Source of the DNA: Spirochaetaceae bacterium
GTDB taxonomy: Bacteria > Spirochaetota > Spirochaetia > SZUA-6 > Bin103
Reading direction: 5' to 3'
NCBI GenBank assembly: GCA_028821475.1
Contig: JAPPGB010000076.1
Coordinates: forward strand, 22,810-86,809
DNA: 64,000 bases
Shown here piece by piece: positions 18,285 through 26,916 of the stretch (the first letter of the stretch is position 1; each line of letters begins with the position of its first letter). Under the pieces are notes generated by a model. The model saw nothing but the letters and a program-made list of their open reading frames with translations, ran no database searches and was not told where the DNA came from. Position numbers and translations under genes: made by a program.

Positions 18285-18622
18285 CGCGGTTCCGCGACCG
18301 CCACATGTTGCGTTACGCGCCCCCAGCCGAGGTTAGTTGCAGGATTGCTTGATCGCCGATCTGATCCATCTGCCACTTGGTACGCCAGTAGGCTGGCACA
18401 CTTCCCGTAGACGAAGGCATACGGCAGGCCGCCAGCCACCAACGCGCCAGCAAGCAGCGCCACCACCACGACGGCGGGCACAGGGTACATAAGCGCATGG
18501 ATCAGGTCCGGGTGGACCCGGTACGAGTGCTCGCGCAGGACGAACGTCAGCACCAGCAGCATCGCACCGACGACCGCGGCGACCCACGCCGCGACGCGGA
18601 GTACTCGACTTCGAGCGACCAT
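18170..18622 (-). CDS. Small two-TM membrane protein, C-terminus uncertain
   Basis: From ATG 18622, preceded by GGAGGG, the frame gives VAAWVAAVVGAMLLVLTFVL and VPAVVVVALLAGALVAGGLP, two convincing membrane helices. After about residue 80 the frame runs antisense into the end of the metalloprotease gene, so the true 3' end was probably lost. No family recognised. Confidence 0.35.
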   Translation of the reverse strand: MVARSRVLRVAAWVAAVVGAMLLVLTFVLREHSYRVHPDLIHALMYPVPAVVVVALLAGALVAGGLPYAFVYGKCASLLAYQVADGSDRRSSNPATNLGWGRVTQHVAVAEPRHCPLKISLTLFAAPSRPSNTLLATWPRGSSLSRNDWR

Positions 18623-19017
18623 CACCGGGCCCTCCGACAGGCATTATGCTATCCAACCCGCACGGCGCTTACCATTCAGGCAGGTGGGGACGAGCCAGCG
18701 GGTTGCCGTGACGGACGCACCTACGCGCCCGGGCGCGTCACTGCAGATCGCCTCGAACGCAACGCCCACCTCGTGACGCTGCGCGGCCAGAGGTGGAAGC
18801 CGGATCAAGAACCCCGCGCAAGAACTCCCTCGTGAGCGCTGCCCACCGCTCCCCGGCTGCCGGCGCTGGTGCTGACGGCGTTGGCGGCCGCGTCCGGCGT
18901 CGGCGCGCTGCCCGGCAGCGACCACTGACGGAAGTCCGTTACGCGGCGCTTTGACGGCGGCGCTCCTGGTCGAGATCGGTCGAGATCGAACGGAGATTGA
19001 CCTGGCCGCCGCTGATC
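18623..19017. other. Gene-free stretch
   Basis: Nothing coding is recognisable between the small membrane gene and the TacA operator. Confidence 0.4.
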
Positions 19018-19046
19018 CATACATTGTCGGGACATTGTATAGGAGG
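19018..19046 (+). promoter_or_regulatory. Direct-repeat operator and RBS of the tacAT operon
   Basis: ACATTGT occurs twice with an 11-bp period just before AGGAGG (19041-19046). Repeats on one face of the helix are typical for RHH antitoxin binding, so autoregulation by TacA is likely. Confidence 0.5.
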
Positions 19047-19054
19047 CCACCGTG

Positions 19055-19363
19055 GTGAACTTCAGCGATGTCAAGGCACCTTCGGACGAGAAGGCTACCG
19101 ACCACATCGAGATGCGCGTCAAGCCGAGCGACAAGGAACGCTTTGCACGGGCCGCCGAACTGTCCGGTGTCAAGCTCACGACGTTCGTCAGGGCATCGGC
19201 GGCGCGCGCGGCCGAGCGCGTCCTGCGTGAGTATCAGACCACACCACTCTCGGAGCGTGACAGACGGTCGCTGCTGGACGCGCTCGACAATCCGCCAGCG
19301 CCGACTCCGGCGGCTCGGGACGCGGTCCGCAATTACCGCTCCCGGATCGCCAATGCAGGATGA
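19055..19363 (+). CDS. tacA: TacA-type (DUF1778) antitoxin
   Basis: 102 residues from GTG 19055 (AGGAGG 8 nt upstream; a GTG at 19052 is an alternative). HIEMRVKPSDKERFARAAEL is the RHH DNA-binding part, and LTTFVRASAARAAERVLREY continues the DUF1778 pattern. The C-terminal extension (SERDRRSLLDALDNPPAPTP) is the segment that wraps the toxin in characterised TacA proteins. The stop overlaps the toxin start (ATG 19353) by 11 nt. Probably represses its own promoter together with TacT. Confidence 0.85.
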   Translation: MNFSDVKAPSDEKATDHIEMRVKPSDKERFARAAELSGVKLTTFVRASAARAAERVLREYQTTPLSERDRRSLLDALDNPPAPTPAARDAVRNYRSRIANAG

Positions 19364-19916
19364 TCTCGGCCTCCCAGCCGCTTCCGATATCGTCATCGAG
19401 CCTTTCGATCCCAGCCGCCATGACCGGTCGCGCTTCTCCTGCGGTACCGTCCGCCTCGACAACTTTCTACGGTTCAGCGCCAGGAAGCAGCAGAAGGACG
19501 ACTTCACTCGCGTATTCGTCGCCGTAGCCGACGGATCACCCAGGATTCTCGGCTACTATGCGCTGAACGCCCATGCGCTCGCAACTGGCGACCTCGGGGC
19601 CGACCGTCCTCCGCGCGTGCCCAGGTCCGGCAGTATTCCGGCTCTCTATCTCTCCATGATTGCGGTGGATCGATACTGGCAAGGCAAGGGCCTCGGATCG
19701 GACCTCGCGATCGACGCACTCGCCCGTGCCCGGAACGTCGCCGACGAAGTCGGCCTCAAACTGGTGGTCCTGGATGTGATCGATGACGGCGGGAATGAGG
19801 CCCTTGTTCGCCGAATGGCGTTCTACCGGCGTCTCGGGTTCCAAAGCTTTCAGGATCGTCCCGAACGGATGTTCCTCACCATCGGTACGATTCGAGCTAT
19901 GTTCGACGACGGTTAA
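19353..19916 (+). CDS. tacT: TacT-type GNAT acetyltransferase toxin
   Basis: 187 residues. Contains RFSCGTVRLDNFLRFSARKQ near the N-terminus, LYLSMIAVDRYWQGKGLGSD (acetyl-CoA P-loop, xQGKGLG) and FYRRLGFQSF at the C-terminus, the complete GNAT toxin pattern. TacT toxins acetylate the amino group of charged tRNAs and stop translation. Length and motifs are intact and the antitoxin overlaps upstream, so this is the best-preserved toxin-antitoxin pair in the window. Directly downstream begins integrase and repeat debris. Confidence 0.88.
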   Translation: MQDDLGLPAASDIVIEPFDPSRHDRSRFSCGTVRLDNFLRFSARKQQKDDFTRVFVAVADGSPRILGYYALNAHALATGDLGADRPPRVPRSGSIPALYLSMIAVDRYWQGKGLGSDLAIDALARARNVADEVGLKLVVLDVIDDGGNEALVRRMAFYRRLGFQSFQDRPERMFLTIGTIRAMFDDG

Positions 19917-19939
19917 CAGGTGGGTCGAGGTGTCTTGAC

Positions 19940-20015
19940 GATGGCTGTGGCCGATGTTCAAGTCGGCCGCGTAGCCCTCGGTCACGTCGGCGCGACCTCG
20001 CGTCCGTCGGCGTGG
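19940..20015 (-). pseudogene. Integrase C-terminal relic
   Basis: Minus-strand ADVTEGYAADLNIGH matches the catalytic tyrosine box (DVTEGYAADWTIG) of the window's integrase family. Only this short piece remains. Confidence 0.7.
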
Positions 20016-20019
20016 CGGC

Positions 20020-20195
20020 TGGTAACTGCCTACAGCAGGTCCATCGGCGGGCGACCTGCCGTGCGAAGGCCCTCGACGACATGGCGCCTCGCGGTTGAGC
20101 GACACCGGGTCTGATGAATCGCGATGGAACCCGGCGATGTTCGCGGACAAGCGGTTGGCTCGCGCCTGGCCGGCGTTGCGCCGCATGGTCGCGGC
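20020..20195. repeat. Dispersed ~180-bp repeat, copy 1
   Basis: Closely similar to 25312-25500, same orientation. Content not identified. It lies just upstream of each module of the tandem duplication and may have served as a recombination substrate. Confidence 0.55.
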
Positions 20196-20235
20196 CGCCG
20201 AATCGGGATGAGCGGTGGATGAGCCGGCATGAATG

Positions 20236-20263
20236 TTGCGCCAGCCGGAAGCTCGGGTATACT
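20236..20263 (+). promoter_or_regulatory. Promoter of the SLATT-like gene
   Basis: TTGCGC, 16-bp spacer, TATACT; conserved in the second copy (25938-25965) although the sequence between it and the start codon differs. Confidence 0.55.
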
Positions 20264-20307
20264 CCGAGAGTGGTCAAAGTGAGCCGGTGCGCGCAGGAGG
20301 TGCCGAA

Positions 20308-20913
20308 ATGTCGATATCTGCACAGAGGTCAGGCCGGAGTGAGGAATTGGCCCGTGAGGCCACTGTTGCGGAGGAGCCGATCGCTGAGGTCGTAGTCAAT
20401 CGGGAATACGACGCTGATGCTACGCACAAGTTCGTGGACCGTAAGGTGTGGCAAGGGTTGGTGAAGAGCGACGAGGACGTGGAGTACCTCTACCGCGTCG
20501 GAAGACGCTTTCTCTTCTGGCAAAACCTGTCGAACCTGTTGCAAGTGATCGGTGCGACCACCGTAGCGGCCATGATTCTTGCGCATGGACCAATGCCGTA
20601 TACCGCGGCGATGAGCGCGGTCGTGGGCGCGGTAGCCCTCTTGGCGATTCTGTTTCGGTTTTCCGAGAAGCATGCGGCCGCGGTGGCCATGGAGGGTTCT
20701 TGCAGGTCCATGTCAAGGGACTGGCGCAAGCTGTGGGAAGCGCTCGGCGAGGTAGACGATCGGACAGCCTTGGCGCGAGCACATGAGTTGGAGGAGAAGA
20801 CGGACGTGGTCACCGCCGAGCAGGTGCAGAAACTTGGAAACGTGAAGGAGCGGTTGCAACGAAAGGCGGTCAGGTACACTCATCTACGGATACGGCAGGA
20901 GTTCGGCGGGTAG
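20308..20913 (+). CDS. 2-TM SLATT-like membrane protein
   Basis: 201 residues from ATG 20308, with GCAGGAGG upstream. An acidic N-terminus (~60 residues) is followed by LYRVGRRFLFWQNLSNLLQV, two membrane helices (VIGATTVAAMILAHGPMPYT and AMSAVVGAVALLAILFRF) and a C-terminal helical region (SMSRDWRKLWEALGEVDDRT). This is the layout of SLATT-type two-helix effectors, thought to form pores in nucleotide-activated or other anti-phage systems. Assignment is by architecture, not a diagnostic motif. A proline-rich frame starts 2 nt after its stop, and a RelE-type gene follows. It has its own promoter. Confidence 0.55.
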   Translation: MSISAQRSGRSEELAREATVAEEPIAEVVVNREYDADATHKFVDRKVWQGLVKSDEDVEYLYRVGRRFLFWQNLSNLLQVIGATTVAAMILAHGPMPYTAAMSAVVGAVALLAILFRFSEKHAAAVAMEGSCRSMSRDWRKLWEALGEVDDRTALARAHELEEKTDVVTAEQVQKLGNVKERLQRKAVRYTHLRIRQEFGG

Positions 20914-20915
20914 GG

Positions 20916-21038
20916 ATGGCGGATCGCACAAGGGGCGCGCCTCAGCCAATCCCGATACCGCCGCCACCTCGACCGCCACATAGAGAACCGCCCACCCGGC
21001 CGCCGCCACCGCAGTCGCGACCGCCCCAGTCGGAGTAG
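20916..21038 (+). CDS. Short proline-rich reading frame after the SLATT-like gene
   Basis: 40 residues from ATG 20916: ADRTRGAPQPIPIPPPPRPP and a further Pro/Arg-rich end (TRPPPPQSRPPQSE). It is 2 nt behind the SLATT-like stop, so it could be translated by reinitiation. The second copy (26616 onward) has a 19-nt insertion that changes the frame, arguing that it may not be conserved as protein. Confidence 0.35.
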   Translation: MADRTRGAPQPIPIPPPPRPPHREPPTRPPPPQSRPPQSE

Positions 21039-21197
21039 TCGGCACGGCATCCGGTACCGCGAAGGGGTGCCCGGAAGGGTGAAGACTGCTCGATGATCAC
21101 CGTGCCGCCGACGCATGGTAGTCAGACGGCCAATTACCGGCCGCTGGCGAATACTTGCGTATGACTGCGGCAATGCCGCATATTGGAGGGGGCAACG

Positions 21198-21526
21198 ATG
21201 CAGGTCTTCTCCACGAGCACCTACGAGCGTGCCATTCGCAAGCTGCTCGGAGAAGAGGCCCGCAGGGAAATGGAGGACTCGATCGCGGCTGCCCCGATGT
21301 AGCACCGGTCATCCGGGGCACTGGCGGCATCCGTAAGCTGCGATGGGCCGGTTCCGGTCGTGGGAAGCGAGGGGGCATCCGCGCCGTCTTCTATCAGGCT
21401 GGCCCCGACGCCATCTACTTGCTGACAGCCTATGCGAAGGCGGATCGCGATGACCTGACCCCGGCGGACACCAAGGCATTGACGCGTCTGGTTGCCGCTA
21501 TCAAGAAGGAGTACCAGGGAAAGTGA
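21198..21526 (+). pseudogene. RelE/HigB-type toxin with internal frameshift
   Basis: ATG 21198, with GGAGGGGG before it, encodes MQVFSTSTYERAIRKLLGEE and stops at 21300. The toxin continues in another frame (PVIRGTGGIRKLRWAGSGRG, AVFYQAGPDAIYLLTAYAKA, LVAAIKKEYQGK) to 21526. Together these make a normal ~109-residue RelE-superfamily mRNA interferase of the type paired with a downstream HTH antitoxin. The break is at a short C-run (GCTGCCCCGATG). The second island copy carries the identical break, so it predates the duplication or is tolerated. The stop overlaps the antitoxin GTG. Confidence 0.75.
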
Positions 21527-21906
21527 CGATAGAACGCACCGACCTCGGATGTGAGATCGAAACGGCTCTGGGCGAGGTGCTCGCCCATGTTCGCGGCGAG
21601 ACGGGTCTGTCGTGTCGGATCGTCGACGATCCCGCCGCCAGCCGGATTGTCGCGCTCCGCAGGCGGTTGCGGCTGAGCCGGCAGAAGTTCGCTGATCGTT
21701 TCGGTCTCGATGTGAGGGCTGTTCAGGAATGGGAACAGGGGCGGCGCGTTCCCGATCGGGCAGCCCGTGTGCTGCTGACCGTCATTGATCATGACCCTGA
21801 GGCTGTGATCAGGGCATTGGACGAGGATGGCGGCCGACGAGTTGATGGCGGGCTGGAGGGAACGCCTCGAAGCGACCGCGCGATCCCGCACAGCTCGCCA
21901 GGCTGA
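21523..21906 (+). CDS. HTH antitoxin of the RelE-type pair
   Basis: 127 residues from GTG 21523 overlapping the toxin stop by 4 nt. The HTH is ALRRRLRLSRQKFADRFGLD plus VRAVQEWEQGRRVPDRAARV, as in HigA/NadS-type antitoxins that follow their toxin. The last ~20 residues (TPRSDRAIPHSSPG) come from fusion with the first codons of the coiled-coil cassette: the same DNA is the start of the small basic gene at 3234. The C-terminus therefore marks a recombination junction near 21865. Confidence 0.7.
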   Translation: MTIERTDLGCEIETALGEVLAHVRGETGLSCRIVDDPAASRIVALRRRLRLSRQKFADRFGLDVRAVQEWEQGRRVPDRAARVLLTVIDHDPEAVIRALDEDGGRRVDGGLEGTPRSDRAIPHSSPG

Positions 21907-21915
21907 TTGGTCGAC

Positions 21916-22020
21916 ATGGCCAGCGGCGACGTTCCCAACGACAAGGACCAGGCGCTCCGGGCGCTGGCCGAGCGCGACCGGCGTAAGGCCGCGGCGACGC
22001 GCCAAGCCAAGAGATCGTGA
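21916..22020 (+). CDS. Small basic protein, shortened copy
   Basis: 34 residues from ATG 21916 (MASGDVPNDKDQALRALAER), equivalent to the last part of 3234-3401. The normal N-terminus was lost at the junction with the HTH gene. The 4-nt overlap with the next gene is retained. Confidence 0.4.
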   Translation: MASGDVPNDKDQALRALAERDRRKAAATRQAKRS

Positions 22021-22289
22021 GTGCCGAAGCTGTCGCCATCGTGGGCGCCGCTGTCGGCATGCTGGCCGTACTGGTCCCGCTCTTGCTGACGCTGGCCGCC
22101 GGCATCCGGCGCGACCTTGACCAGGTACGCGCCGACGTGGCCGAAGTGCGCCGCGACCTGCAAGCCCTCACCGCCCGCGTTGACTCGCTGGCCGAGCGCG
22201 TTGCCCGGATCGAGGGCGCGTTGACCGGCCCGTGGCGCCCGGCGAACGGCACGCGGGCGAGCACCCAGGGGACGTCGTCGGCCGGCTGA
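22017..22289 (+). CDS. One-TM coiled-coil protein with ALTGPWRP tail
   Basis: 90 residues from GTG 22017, differing from 3398-3670 in only a few positions (tail GTRASTQGTSSAG). N-terminal membrane helix, coiled coil, RIEGALTGPWRPANG end. Part of the coupled cassette with the small basic gene. The near-perfect conservation of this gene, while neighbours are broken or swapped, suggests selection or very recent copying. Confidence 0.65.
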   Translation: MSAEAVAIVGAAVGMLAVLVPLLLTLAAGIRRDLDQVRADVAEVRRDLQALTARVDSLAERVARIEGALTGPWRPANGTRASTQGTSSAG

Positions 22290-22386
22290 CGCTCGCAGAC
22301 TTGTGCACGCTCGAAACCTGCCGCAACGTGTGAGCCTGAACCGCCTGCCGATTCGAGAAGCGCTGCCTCATGCTGCAGGTACGAAA

Positions 22387-22590
22387 TCAACCCGATACAC
22401 CGAACTCGATCTTGACCTGCTCCCAGGGAATCCACTCTGCGTCCTGCAGTGCTTCATAGATCGCTTTGAGGTCGTCGTGTTGTTCAAGCAACTCGACGAG
22501 CTCGTCGTAGAGATCGATAGGCAGGGCGACGGCTACGCGGTTCTCCCAGGCGGCGAGGATCGAAGCCGGAACGCTGCCGCGGCGGCTTCA
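22387..22590 (-). pseudogene. Phd/YefM-like antitoxin C-terminal remnant
   Basis: Minus-strand frame: RGSVPASILAAWENRVAVAL, PIDLYDELVELLEQHDDLKA and ALQDAEWIPWEQVKIEFGVS, resembling the C-terminal half of Phd-family antitoxins (helix, then IPWEEVK). No start codon precedes it in frame; the upstream part (NVEPKEFAELKPPRQR) is in another frame. The same remnant occurs at 28106-28309. Confidence 0.4.
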
Positions 22591-22651
22591 GCTCGGCGAA
22601 CTCCTTGGGCTCCACATTCACGCCCGCTGCCGTCGAAGTGAGGTGAGGCTG

Positions 22652-22981
22652 ATGAATGGAGCCAAGACCGCGAAGCTGGAGCGAGCCGGGTGGACGCTGG
22701 GGACTGCCAAGGAGTTCCTGGGTCTCACCGAGGAAGCGGCTCTGATAGAAATCAAACTGGCGCTCGCCAGGGGCATCAAGGAGCGACGGCTCGCCTTGCG
22801 GCTCACACAGGAAGACTTGGCAAAGCAATTGAGATCCAGTCAGTCTCGGGTCGCGAAGATGGAGGCTTCCGACGCTACGGTGTCCATGGATTTCCTGGTG
22901 CGTTCGCTGCTCGTGCTCGGTGCGACGACTCAGGAAGTCGGACGGGTCATCGCAAGAAGTTCGGCGGCTCCGGCCGCTTGA
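22652..22981 (+). CDS. XRE-family HTH regulator (antitoxin-type)
   Basis: 109 residues from ATG 22652 after GAGGTGAGG. Same protein as 4041-4373 with one residue fewer (LGLTEEAALIEIKLALARGI) and ERRLALRLTQEDLAKQLRSS as the HTH. Divergent from the Phd-like remnant and without an adjacent toxin. Present in all three cassette copies, so it may regulate the shared module rather than a lost toxin. Confidence 0.75.
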   Translation: MNGAKTAKLERAGWTLGTAKEFLGLTEEAALIEIKLALARGIKERRLALRLTQEDLAKQLRSSQSRVAKMEASDATVSMDFLVRSLLVLGATTQEVGRVIARSSAAPAA

Positions 22982-23069
22982 GGACGCGCCGGAGTGCGGT
23001 GGCGCTCGCTGCGCGTGCGCACCGGCTACTCCGCGGCGGCGACGATCCGGCTGCCGAATAAGCCGCGGT

Positions 23070-23215
23070 CGCCGACGATGCCTGGTGAGCAAGGACGAAG
23101 CGCGCCTCCACCTCGCGGCGCTCGATAGTATTCAGCGGGCGCGACACCCTGTCGGCGAGATAGTGTTCGATGGCGCCGCGGTAGGCGACACCGGTCTCGT
23201 CGAGTGGTAGCGACC
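23070..23215 (-). pseudogene. Integrase core-domain relic
   Basis: Encodes PLNTIERREVEARFVLAHQ and neighbouring sequence of the integrase core-binding domain. Duplicated at 28800-28935. Confidence 0.7.
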
Positions 23216-23383
23216 ACGCCGGTGGCGGCTACTCCATTCCATCGGCATCGGCGCGGATAGCGCCCGGCCGGCGGTCCGGACGGGCGCTTGTCAACACTGC
23301 GTCAACACCGGTCGCAGCGTGACAACCGGCCCGCATTCGGCACCGGGGCTGCCACCGGCGTGGCGTGCACCGGATACGCTGGC

Positions 23384-24475
23384 TTACCCTTCCGCCGCCG
23401 GGTCGGGGTGGCCGGCGTCCGGCTGCGCCGCTCGACCGTCGTCGTGCTCGCACTCCGGGCCGCCCTCCAAGATGGCGTCTATGCGATCGGCGATGAGTTG
23501 GGCCGGGCCGCGGAGCTGGCCGATGGTCCAGTCGGCGGCATAGCCCTCGGTCACGTCGGTGGGGCGGGCGTGGTTGACCAGCCGCTTGGTCAGCGAACGC
23601 GGCAGGGTCAACTCGCGGTCGGCGATCGTGATCAGGCAGTTGCGGAAGCCGTGGAACCAGAACTTCCTGCCGCCCGCGCGCGAGATGGGGGCATAGAGAT
23701 GGGTGAGCACCGAGACGTGGCCCGACCGGCTCGCCGGCGACGGGAACACCCAGCCATTGCCGCCGGTCTCGCTCCGCCGCCATTCGAGGATCGACGCAAG
23801 CTGCCGGGTGATCGGCAGTTCGAGCGGGGTACCGGTCTTGGTGTGCGGCACGTGCACGACCCCGCGCGCCAGGTCCACGCGCTCCCAGCGCAGCGTCAAT
23901 ATCTCTCCCCGCCGCATCCCGGAGTACATCGCAACCCAGAAGATGGAGCGGGTGGCCGGGTCCTTCACCACCGCCTCGATGCCGCGCTGCCAGTAGGGCA
24001 GGGCTTCCGCGGGCGACGAGATCACCCGCCGCACGATCGGGTTGAACCGCCCGCCCGCCGCCAGCCACAGGTCGACCGGGTTGCGCAGCCCCTCGTGATC
24101 GACGCAGGCGCGGCGGTAGATGGAGCGCAGGAGCGAGATCACCTGGTTCCCGATCGCCCAGCCGTGGTTGCTGGTGAGCAGGGTGAAGCGCGCCTCCACC
24201 TCGCGGCGCTCGATGGCATTCAGCGGGCGCGACACCCAGTCGGCGAGATAGTGCTCGATGGCGCGGCGGTAGGCGTCACTGGTCTTCGTCGAGCGGAAGG
24301 ACTTGGCGCCCAGGTAATCCTGGAACGCCTCGCACAGGGTCGGCATGCTCCGCGCCCGCGCGCGCTTGTCCGCCGGATCCTGGCCGTCGGCCACCTTGCC
24401 GAGCATCCTGTGGGCGATGCGGCGGGCCTGGTCGGGCGTCACGGGGCCGAAGCGCCCGATCACCAACCGCTTGTT
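23384..24475 (-). pseudogene. Tyrosine integrase, 5'-truncated copy
   Basis: About 360 residues from VIGRFGPVTPDQARRIAHRM to the C-terminus. The arm-binding first ~70 residues are replaced by unrelated sequence at 24480. All catalytic boxes remain: GMRRGE, HTKTG, FWFHGFRN, VNHARPTD and TEGYAADW. It lacks the N-terminal arm domain and a recognisable start, so site recognition is probably lost. Otherwise nearly identical to the complete copy at 29106-30398. Confidence 0.85.
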
Positions 24476-24653
24476 GGGCGCCCGGCGTCCACGCAGTACC
24501 CAACAAAGAGGTCAGGCTTGATTCGCCCTCGCGCCGGTTTACAACTCGGCGACCAGCCGGGAAGGGGCCTTTTCAACGCCGACCCGGGGTCGATTTTGCC
24601 TGCCGATTCACACTCCCTCGCGCCAGCGGGCCGGTTGCAGTATGCTCGTCCCG

Positions 24654-24962
24654 ATGACGGACGGAGTTACCGTGTTGTTCGGCGCGGTGGGAGCGGTGGC
24701 CGCAATGCTGGCCGTACTGGTGCCGGTGATTCGTGGGCAGGGGGCAGCCCTGCGCCGTGAGATTGAAGGGCAAGGGACGAGTCTGCGCCGCGAGATCGAC
24801 ACGCTCCGAGCCGACGTGGCCGAAGTGCGTCGCGACCTGCACGTACTGAGTGACCGCGTGGCGCGCATCGAGGGCGCGTTGACCGGTCCCTGGCGACCGC
24901 CGACGAACGGCGGCACGTCGAATCCGGTGGAGCCCCCGGCGGCCGCCAGCGAAGTCCCATAA
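24654..24962 (+). CDS. One-TM coiled-coil protein, divergent family member
   Basis: 102 residues from ATG 24654 (MTDGVTVLFGAVGAVAAMLA). Membrane helix (AMLAVLVPVIRG), a coiled coil containing an internal duplication (GAALRREIEGQGTSLRREID), and the tail RIEGALTGPWRPPTNGG. It lacks the MSAEAVAIVG start of the cassette copies and resembles the gene at 1-323 more. It lies in the spacer between the two island copies, showing that the family spreads independently of the cassette. Confidence 0.65.
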   Translation: MTDGVTVLFGAVGAVAAMLAVLVPVIRGQGAALRREIEGQGTSLRREIDTLRADVAEVRRDLHVLSDRVARIEGALTGPWRPPTNGGTSNPVEPPAAASEVP

Positions 24963-25139
24963 TATGCCGACTCGCCGTCTACCGTGTGGCTGCCGTCCCG
25001 CGCCGCTGCAGCAACAGCGGCCGTTCGCCGCCGTCGCCCGTGGCCCGGTCGGCGTGGCGCGCGTTCGGCGGCACGGTAGTGTAGCCGCATTGCGATGGTT
25101 ACGCTGCGCTTGACGGCGGCGTTCCCGGTCGAGATCGAA

Positions 25140-25292
25140 GTAGGTTTGGCGGCGCTCGATGGCATTCAGCGGGCGCGACACCCAGTCGGCGAGATAGTGC
25201 TCGATGGCGCGGCGGTAGGCGTGACCGGTCTTCGCCGAGCGGTAGGACTTGGAGCTCAGGAAATCCTGGAACGCCTCGCACAGCGTCGGCAT
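25140..25292 (-). pseudogene. Integrase core-domain relic
   Basis: MPTLCEAFQDFLSSKSYRSA through WVSRPLNAIERR, then sequence unrelated to integrase. About 50 residues of the core-binding domain only. Confidence 0.75.
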
Positions 25293-25311
25293 ATTGCTCC
25301 TCGCCCGTAGC

Positions 25312-25500
25312 GGCAGGTAACTACCTACGGCAGGTCCATCGGCGGGCAGCCTGCCGTGCGAAGGCCCTCGACGACATGGGGCGCCTCGCGGTTGAGCGAC
25401 ACCGGGTCTGATGAATCGCGAGGGAGGCGGCGATGTTCGCGGACAAGCGGTTGGCCCGCGCTTGGCCGGCGTTCCCGCCGCATGGTCGCGGCCGCGACCA
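25312..25500. repeat. Dispersed ~180-bp repeat, copy 2
   Basis: Matches 20020-20195 with scattered differences; lies upstream of the second island copy. Confidence 0.55.
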
Positions 25501-25689
25501 GCGCGGTGCCGCTACCGGAGGCCGAGGGAGCCGAGTTGCACGGCGTCGCCCGTCGCGCCCGGAGGGGTGCAACTGCGCCTCCGTGCACTCGGCGGTGTTT
25601 GCCCACAACCTGATGAGGCTGTCTCGCCTGCTGCCATCCTGACACCGCCCTCTGGCCAAGCAAAGGGGCGCCACCGGCGTTGCGTGCAC

Positions 25690-25910
25690 CGGGTGTGCCG
25701 GCTGACCTTCCGGCCGCCGTGTCGGGACGGCCGGCGTTGGGCTGCGCCGTTCGACCATCGTCGTGCTCGCGCTCCCGGACCGGCCTCCAAAGGTGGCCTC
25801 CAAAGGGTGGCGTCCATGCGGTCGGCGATGAGTTGGGCCGGCCCCCGAAGCCGGCCTATGGTCCAGTCGGCCGCGTAGCCCTCGGTCACGTCGGTGGGCC
25901 GGGCGTGGTG
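25690..25910 (-). pseudogene. Integrase C-terminal relic
   Basis: HHARPTDVTEGYAADWTIGR and LRGPAQLIADRMDATL, the tyrosine box and C-terminal helix, followed by the usual tail. The upstream part of the gene is absent. Confidence 0.75.
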
Positions 25911-25937
25911 CCGGCGACGGATGAGCAGGCAAGAATG

Positions 25938-25965
25938 TTGCGCCAGCCGGAAGCTCGGGTATACT
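25938..25965 (+). promoter_or_regulatory. Promoter of the second SLATT-like gene
   Basis: TTGCGC, 16-bp spacer, TATACT, as at 20236-20263. Confidence 0.55.
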
Positions 25966-26007
25966 CCGAGTGGCCAATGTGAGTTGCTGCCCACAGGAGG
26001 TGCCGAA

Positions 26008-26613
26008 ATGTCGATATCTGCACAGAAGTCGGGCCGGAGTGAGGAATTGGCGCGTGAGGTCACTGTCGCGGAGGAGCCGATCGGTGAGGTCGTAGTCAGT
26101 CCGGCGGACGACGCTGATGCCACGCACAAGTTCGTCGACCGCAAGGTGTGGCAAGGCTTGGTGAAGAGCGACGAGGACGTGGAGTACCTCTACCGCGTCG
26201 GAAGACGCTTTCTCTTCTGGCAAAACCTGTCGAACCTGTTGCAAGTGATCGGTGCGACCACCGTAGCGGCCATGATTCTTGCGCATGGACCAATGCCGTA
26301 TACCGCGGCGATGAGCGCGGTCGTGGGCGCGGTAGCCCTCTTGGCGATTCTGTTTCGGTTTTCCGAGAAGCATGCGGCCGCGGTGGCCATGGAGGGTTCT
26401 TGCAGGTCCATGTCAAGGGACTGGCGCAAGCTGTGGGAAGCGCTCGGCGAGGTAGACGATCGGACAGCCTTGGCGCGAGCACATGAGTTGGAGGAGAAGA
26501 CGGACGTGGTCACCGCCGAGCAGGTGCAGAAACTTGGAAACGTGAAGGAGCGGTTGCAACGAAAGGCGGTCAGGTACACTCATCTACGGATACGGCAGGA
26601 GTTCGGCGGGTAG
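26008..26613 (+). CDS. 2-TM SLATT-like membrane protein, second copy
   Basis: 201 residues from ATG 26008 with CACAGGAGG upstream. From HKFVDRKVWQGLVKSDEDVE onward the protein equals 20308-20913. The first ~45 residues differ at several sites (REVTVAEEPIGEVVVSPADD against REATVAEEPIAEVVVNREYD). The variable acidic N-terminus and constant membrane part suggest different selection on the two halves, as expected when a sensor-facing segment contacts a partner. Same downstream order: proline-rich frame (shifted), RelE-type toxin, HTH. Confidence 0.55.
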   Translation: MSISAQKSGRSEELAREVTVAEEPIGEVVVSPADDADATHKFVDRKVWQGLVKSDEDVEYLYRVGRRFLFWQNLSNLLQVIGATTVAAMILAHGPMPYTAAMSAVVGAVALLAILFRFSEKHAAAVAMEGSCRSMSRDWRKLWEALGEVDDRTALARAHELEEKTDVVTAEQVQKLGNVKERLQRKAVRYTHLRIRQEFGG

Positions 26614-26916
26614 GGATGGCGGATCGCACAAGGGGCGCGCCCTCAGCCAATCCCGAGGCCACCGTCCATTCCGATACCGCCGCCACCTCGACCGCCACAT
26701 AGAGAACCGCCCACCCGGCCGCCGCCACCGCAGTCGCGACCGCCCCAGTCGGAGTAGTCGGCACGGCATCCGGTACCGCGAAGGGGTGCCCGGAAGGGTG
26801 AAGACTGCTCGATGATCACCGTGCCGCCGACGCATGGTAGTCAGACGGCCAATTACCGGCCGCTGGCGAATACTTGCGTATGACTGCGGCAATGCCGCAT
26901 ATTGGAGGGGGCAACG

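Larger units (their letters stand above)
20231..24480. repeat. Tandem-duplicated island, copy 1
   Basis: Collinear and almost identical to about 25933-30203 (offset 5700 nt at the left, 5719 after a 19-nt insertion, 5722 within the integrase). Contains the SLATT-like gene, RelE/HTH, coiled-coil cassette, Phd-like relic, XRE gene and a 5'-truncated integrase. Confidence 0.85.
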
